A DNA stretch of 8,301 bases from CAVPRW01 sp046727435 [NCBI: bacterium] (GTDB lineage: Bacteria > Tectomicrobia > Entotheonellia > J063), in NCBI GenBank assembly GCA_046727435.1, contig JBKPCR010000430.1, positions 1-8,301 of the forward strand, read 5' to 3'. Every line of letters starts with the position of its first letter. Within the stretch, counting starts at the first letter, position 1. A program made the translations under genes and the position numbers. Positions 5,336 to 8,301 of the stretch are shown here, in pieces. The notes under the pieces were generated by a model. The model made no database searches. It saw nothing but the letters and a program-made list of their open reading frames with translations, and was not told where the DNA came from.

Positions 5336-6277
5336 ATGACCCCCGTTATCGTCGCGGAGCAATTGAGCAAGCGCTATGGGGCACGGCTTGCTGTTGATCG
5401 GGTGTCCTTCGACGTCAGGGCCGGCGAGGTCATGGGCTTACTTGGGCCAAACGGCTCGGGGAAGACCACAATTCTGCGCATCCTCGCTGGCTACCTGCGT
5501 GCCTCGTCGGGCACGGCACGCGTGGCGGGATTCGACGTGGCGGAGGAAGGGCTCCAGGCGCGCCGGTATGTGGGCTATGTGCCGGAGGAGCTGCCGCTGT
5601 ATACTCATATGAGGGTGGACGAGTTCCTGGCATTTATGGGCCGCCTCAAGGGACTGACCGGCCGTCCGTTGCACGATGGCATGGCGTTGGTGTGCGAACG
5701 CTTGGCGCTCTCTAAGGTGCGGCACATGGTGATCGGCAAGCTGTCGCGTGGGTATCGTCAGCGGGTGGGGATCGCCCAAGCGCTACTCAATAATCCGCCA
5801 CTCCTGATCCTGGACGAACCGACCAACGGGCTTGACCCGCACCAGATTATCGCGATACGTAAGCTGATTCGCACCCTAGCCACAACGCAGACGATCCTCG
5901 TGACCTCGCACATCCTCGGCGAGATCGAAAAGGTCGCGCACCGCGTCGCAATCTTACTTGACGGTCGTCTGCTCGCGGTGCAGGCGCTCGACGGCGGCGA
6001 TATCGTCCGCCACCTGCGACTGACCATCCGTGGCCGACCACAGGCGAAGGTACAGACGTGCCTGCGCGCTGTGCCAGGCGTGGAGGACGTGACCATGGAA
6101 GCTCTGACGCATGGTGAGGTGTCTAAATACCTGGTGCGGGTGCAAACCGTGAGCCTTGCCGAGTCCCTGGTCGCAGCGCTGGTGGCACACGGCTTCGGGG
6201 TGCTGGAGATCCGACCAGAACGGGCGGACCTGGAAACGCTATTTCTGCAACTGACAGGCGCTGAGGCCATGGTATGA
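5336..6277 (+). CDS. ABC transporter ATP-binding protein, GldA-like
   Basis: A 313-residue cytoplasmic ATPase that would drive the permease encoded next. Walker A is GPNGSGKTT (residues 37-45). The Q-loop position reads GYVPEELPLY, with Glu84 for Gln, as in many GldA-type ATPases. The signature is LSRGYRQ (136-142) in place of LSGGQ, Walker B is LLILDEP (156-162), the D-loop NGLDP follows, and the H-loop His is His192. After about residue 215 comes a C-terminal regulatory-type extension. ATG 5336 is chosen because family sequence (VIVAEQLSKRYG) starts there; the GTG at 5294 would add 14 unrelated residues and lies in a small hairpin. The stop overlaps the permease start by 4 nt (ATGA). The exact cargo is unknown; Gld-type systems are best known from Bacteroidetes gliding but homologues occur widely without gliding. 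Confidence 0.9.
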   Translation: MTPVIVAEQLSKRYGARLAVDRVSFDVRAGEVMGLLGPNGSGKTTILRILAGYLRASSGTARVAGFDVAEEGLQARRYVGYVPEELPLYTHMRVDEFLAFMGRLKGLTGRPLHDGMALVCERLALSKVRHMVIGKLSRGYRQRVGIAQALLNNPPLLILDEPTNGLDPHQIIAIRKLIRTLATTQTILVTSHILGEIEKVAHRVAILLDGRLLAVQALDGGDIVRHLRLTIRGRPQAKVQTCLRAVPGVEDVTMEALTHGEVSKYLVRVQTVSLAESLVAALVAHGFGVLEIRPERADLETLFLQLTGAEAMV

Positions 6278-6975
6278 GCCCCTTGCTGACCCTCCTGGCC
6301 AAGGAAACAAAAGCGTTGTTTTCTTCGCCGATTGCCTACGCTGTCATCGCCGTGTTCCTGCTGCTCATGGGTTATTCCTTTACCGCCTTCTTGTTCCTCA
6401 ACAAGACCTCGAGCCTGGTGCACCTCTTCTTTCAGGCCGCAGTGCTGTTCCTGCTCATGGTGCCGGTGCTGACCATGCGCCAATTTGCGGAGGAGCGCAA
6501 GACCGGAACGCTTGAGTTGCTGCTCACCGCTCCCGTGCGCGAGATCGACATCGTCCTGGCCAAATTTCTTGCCAGCATGGCGGTGAACGCCAGCATGCTA
6601 GCCCTGACACTGACCTATGCCGGCGTGCTCCAGGCGTATGGGGAGCCGGACTGGGGTCCCATCTATAGCGGCTACCTTGGCCTTGTGCTGTTCACAGCGG
6701 CGCTGGTGGCGCTGGGCTTAACCGTCTCCGCGCTCACGGCGAACCAGATCGTGGCGGCGGTTGTCTCGCTGGGCCTGTTTCTGGTGCTGTGGATGATCGA
6801 TACGCTCGGCTCGCTGCTGCCGTATCCCTTCGATAACATGGTGCTGAGCGTCTCACTGCTGGCCCATTTCACCCCTTTCGCCACCGGCGCCATCTACCTC
6901 TCCGATATGGGCTTCTTCGTCAGCCTCATCCTTCTCGGGCTGTTCTTGAGCGTGCAGGCGTTGGCGCGGCGCTAG
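6274..6975 (+). CDS. ABC-2 type permease, GldF-like
   Basis: A 233-residue membrane protein with about six hydrophobic segments (roughly residues 18-40, 48-68, 95-117, 130-150, 156-180 and 208-230). After the first two lies the cytosolic coupling stretch MRQFAEERKTGTLELLLTAPV, the hallmark of ABC-2 permeases of the GldF/NosY type, which contacts the ATPase. The length fits the family. Its ATG overlaps the ATPase stop codon and the next gene begins 4 nt after its stop, so the three are almost certainly co-transcribed and translationally coupled. It should form the inner-membrane channel of the exporter; the substrate is not evident from sequence. Confidence 0.88.
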   Translation: MSPLLTLLAKETKALFSSPIAYAVIAVFLLLMGYSFTAFLFLNKTSSLVHLFFQAAVLFLLMVPVLTMRQFAEERKTGTLELLLTAPVREIDIVLAKFLASMAVNASMLALTLTYAGVLQAYGEPDWGPIYSGYLGLVLFTAALVALGLTVSALTANQIVAAVVSLGLFLVLWMIDTLGSLLPYPFDNMVLSVSLLAHFTPFATGAIYLSDMGFFVSLILLGLFLSVQALARR

Positions 6976-6979
6976 ACCG

Positions 6980-8301
6980 ATGGAACATCACGCCTCCCTG
7001 GAACCGACCAAACTGCTCTGGTTCGCTGGCTGGTGCGCGGCACTGCTTGTGCTCTTTGTCCTGGGCATCCGGCTGCCCCTCCAGCCACGGTTGTCGCGCT
7101 TTGCAGGCTTCATGTTTACTGTTGGAAGCGTTGTTGCGGCCATCGGCCTGGTTATCCTGGCCAATGTCGCGCTGGTCCTGCACGACGTGCACTTCGATCT
7201 CACACGCGAGCGCGTCTTTACGCCGTCCAGGCATGCGCTAGAGGTGGTGGATCGCCTCGCCCAGAACGTGCATCTGACCTATTTCTACCAGGCGCAGGAT
7301 CCGAACGGGAAACGGCTCAGGGATCTGGTCACCATGCTGGGCCGACGCAATCGGCGGCTACACGTACGCACCGTCGACCCGGACAAGCAGCCAAGCCTGG
7401 CGGCAACGCACGGCGTGCGCCTCTACAACGCCGCGGTGTTGGAGGCCGACGGCCGACGCATAGTGGTGCAGAGTACAAACGAGAACGACTTGGCCATTGG
7501 CATCCAGCGGGTCTTACGTGAGCAGGTGATCACGATCTGCTTCATCGAGGGACACCACGAGTATCCGATCGACAACTTCGAGTTCCACACCCATCTGGAA
7601 GGCCTGCACGATCACAGTCACGGCGATGCGTCTTCCAAGGTCGTACAGATGCCGGGTCACGGCATTGGGCGGCTGAGGCGTGCGCTCGAGGCGCACGGCT
7701 TCGAGATGCGCACCATCATCCCCGCCATGCAGCCGGAGATCCCCGTTGACTGTGCTGCGACGATCGATGTGAATCCACGCACGACCTATCTGCCCGGCGA
7801 GAGTACCACGTTCGAGGCGTATCTGGCGCGCGGCGGCTCGCTGCTACTCATGTATGACTTGGGCTTTGTCGTCGAACCGCGGCTGGGACGCCTACTTGAG
7901 ACCCTGGGCGTGCGGCTCACCCAGAGCGTGGTGATCGATCCGCAGCAGCACTATGGGACCGACCCAGAGATGGTGGCCGTGAGCAGCCTCGAACCGCATC
8001 CCATCAGCAAAAATGTGTCGTTGACGTTCTTTCCCGGGGCCCGGGCGCTGGAGCTCGTCCCTACGACGGCGGACATCACCGCGGTACCGCTTATCCTCTC
8101 CAGCGAAGCCAGCTATAGACGACCTGTGGAGCCCGTGGAAGCGCGGCAGGTGAGCCCTGACCTCCTGCCTATATCCCCAATAGCCGCGTTGTCAGAAGCA
8201 AAACCGCACCGCCATGTGCTTGCGGTGGCGACGGAAGGCACATGGCCGGGCGCGAGCCCGGATGCCCGCCCATTCCGCGCCGTCATCATTGGTGATGCCG
8301 A
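6980..8301 (+). CDS. GldG-like ABC auxiliary membrane protein (3' truncated by window)
   Basis: An open frame from ATG 6980 runs off the right edge without a stop (440 codons seen). Two membrane helices occupy residues about 12-34 and 42-67. A large periplasmic part follows, beginning FDLTRERVFTPSRHALEVVDRL, the characteristic opening of GldG/ABC_transp_aux proteins. Later landmarks are FIEGHHEYPIDNF, GHGIGRLRRALEAHGFE, YLARGGSLLLMYD and SLTFFPGARALEL, in the order expected for the family. A His-rich loop lies at residues 203-214 (His203, 205, 210, 212, 214). These proteins act with GldA/GldF-type ABC exporters at the inner membrane; their mechanism is poorly known. It starts 4 nt after the permease stop and lacks its own ribosome site, implying coupling. 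A further partner, often a DUF4340 protein, may follow outside the window. Confidence 0.88.
   Translation, partial: MEHHASLEPTKLLWFAGWCAALLVLFVLGIRLPLQPRLSRFAGFMFTVGSVVAAIGLVILANVALVLHDVHFDLTRERVFTPSRHALEVVDRLAQNVHLTYFYQAQDPNGKRLRDLVTMLGRRNRRLHVRTVDPDKQPSLAATHGVRLYNAAVLEADGRRIVVQSTNENDLAIGIQRVLREQVITICFIEGHHEYPIDNFEFHTHLEGLHDHSHGDASSKVVQMPGHGIGRLRRALEAHGFEMRTIIPAMQPEIPVDCAATIDVNPRTTYLPGESTTFEAYLARGGSLLLMYDLGFVVEPRLGRLLETLGVRLTQSVVIDPQQHYGTDPEMVAVSSLEPHPISKNVSLTFFPGARALELVPTTADITAVPLILSSEASYRRPVEPVEARQVSPDLLPISPIAALSEAKPHRHVLAVATEGTWPGASPDARPFRAVIIGDA

Noticed and set aside
5758-6483. Minus-strand open frame of 241 codons
   Set aside because: It is antisense to the ABC ATPase and permease, has Ser/Arg-rich low-quality composition and no recognisable domain.
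1-8301. CRISPR arrays, tRNA or rRNA genes, and insertion sequences
   Set aside because: I looked for regularly spaced repeats, tRNA-like cloverleaf sequence and transposase motifs with terminal inverted repeats, and saw none.

Overview
The window reads as GC-rich DNA from a Gram-negative bacterium. Two genes encode Sec signal peptides. The gene families (tandem PAP2/vanadium-haloperoxidase-like proteins, a PemK/MazF-type toxin pair, a class III cyclase fragment and a Gld-type ABC operon) recall large-genome, mostly uncultivated soil, sponge or sediment lineages such as Tectomicrobia, Rokubacteria or Desulfobacterota-like bacteria. That placement is a guess from family resemblance and is not shown by any marker gene. 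All supported genes lie on the + strand.

Layout. (1) 1-2907 is a PAP2/vanadium-haloperoxidase-like neighbourhood: the 3' end of one such gene (1-153), a decayed fragment of a second (about 217-327), a membrane protein made of two DoxX-like repeats (415-1302), and a full-length secreted tandem PAP2 protein (1513-2907). The tandem protein lacks a different set of catalytic residues in each half. (2) 2908-4306 is mostly decayed or orphan sequence: two possible very small ORFs, an intact antitoxin gene followed by a frameshifted PemK/MazF-like toxin, and a fragment of a class III adenylate/guanylate cyclase fused directly behind the toxin remnant. (3) 4307-5203 encodes a secreted metallo-beta-lactamase-fold protein of the N-acyl-homoserine-lactonase type with all metal ligands, preceded by a plausible sigma-70 promoter. 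(4) 5336-8301 is a tight operon of a GldA-like ABC ATPase, a GldF-like ABC-2 permease (ATGA overlap) and a GldG-like membrane-anchored auxiliary protein that runs off the right edge.

How they may work together. The ABC ATPase, permease and GldG-like protein clearly form one export-type complex in the inner membrane. The PAP2/haloperoxidase-like and lactonase-like proteins are both exported, and members of both families have been linked to acyl-homoserine-lactone inactivation, so a shared extracellular role is possible but unproven here. The antitoxin-toxin pair looks inactivated at the toxin. I found no wholly new system. The most unusual items are the tandem PAP2 protein with reciprocal active-site loss, the cluster of PAP2 remnants around it, and the graveyard of broken genes at 2908-4060.
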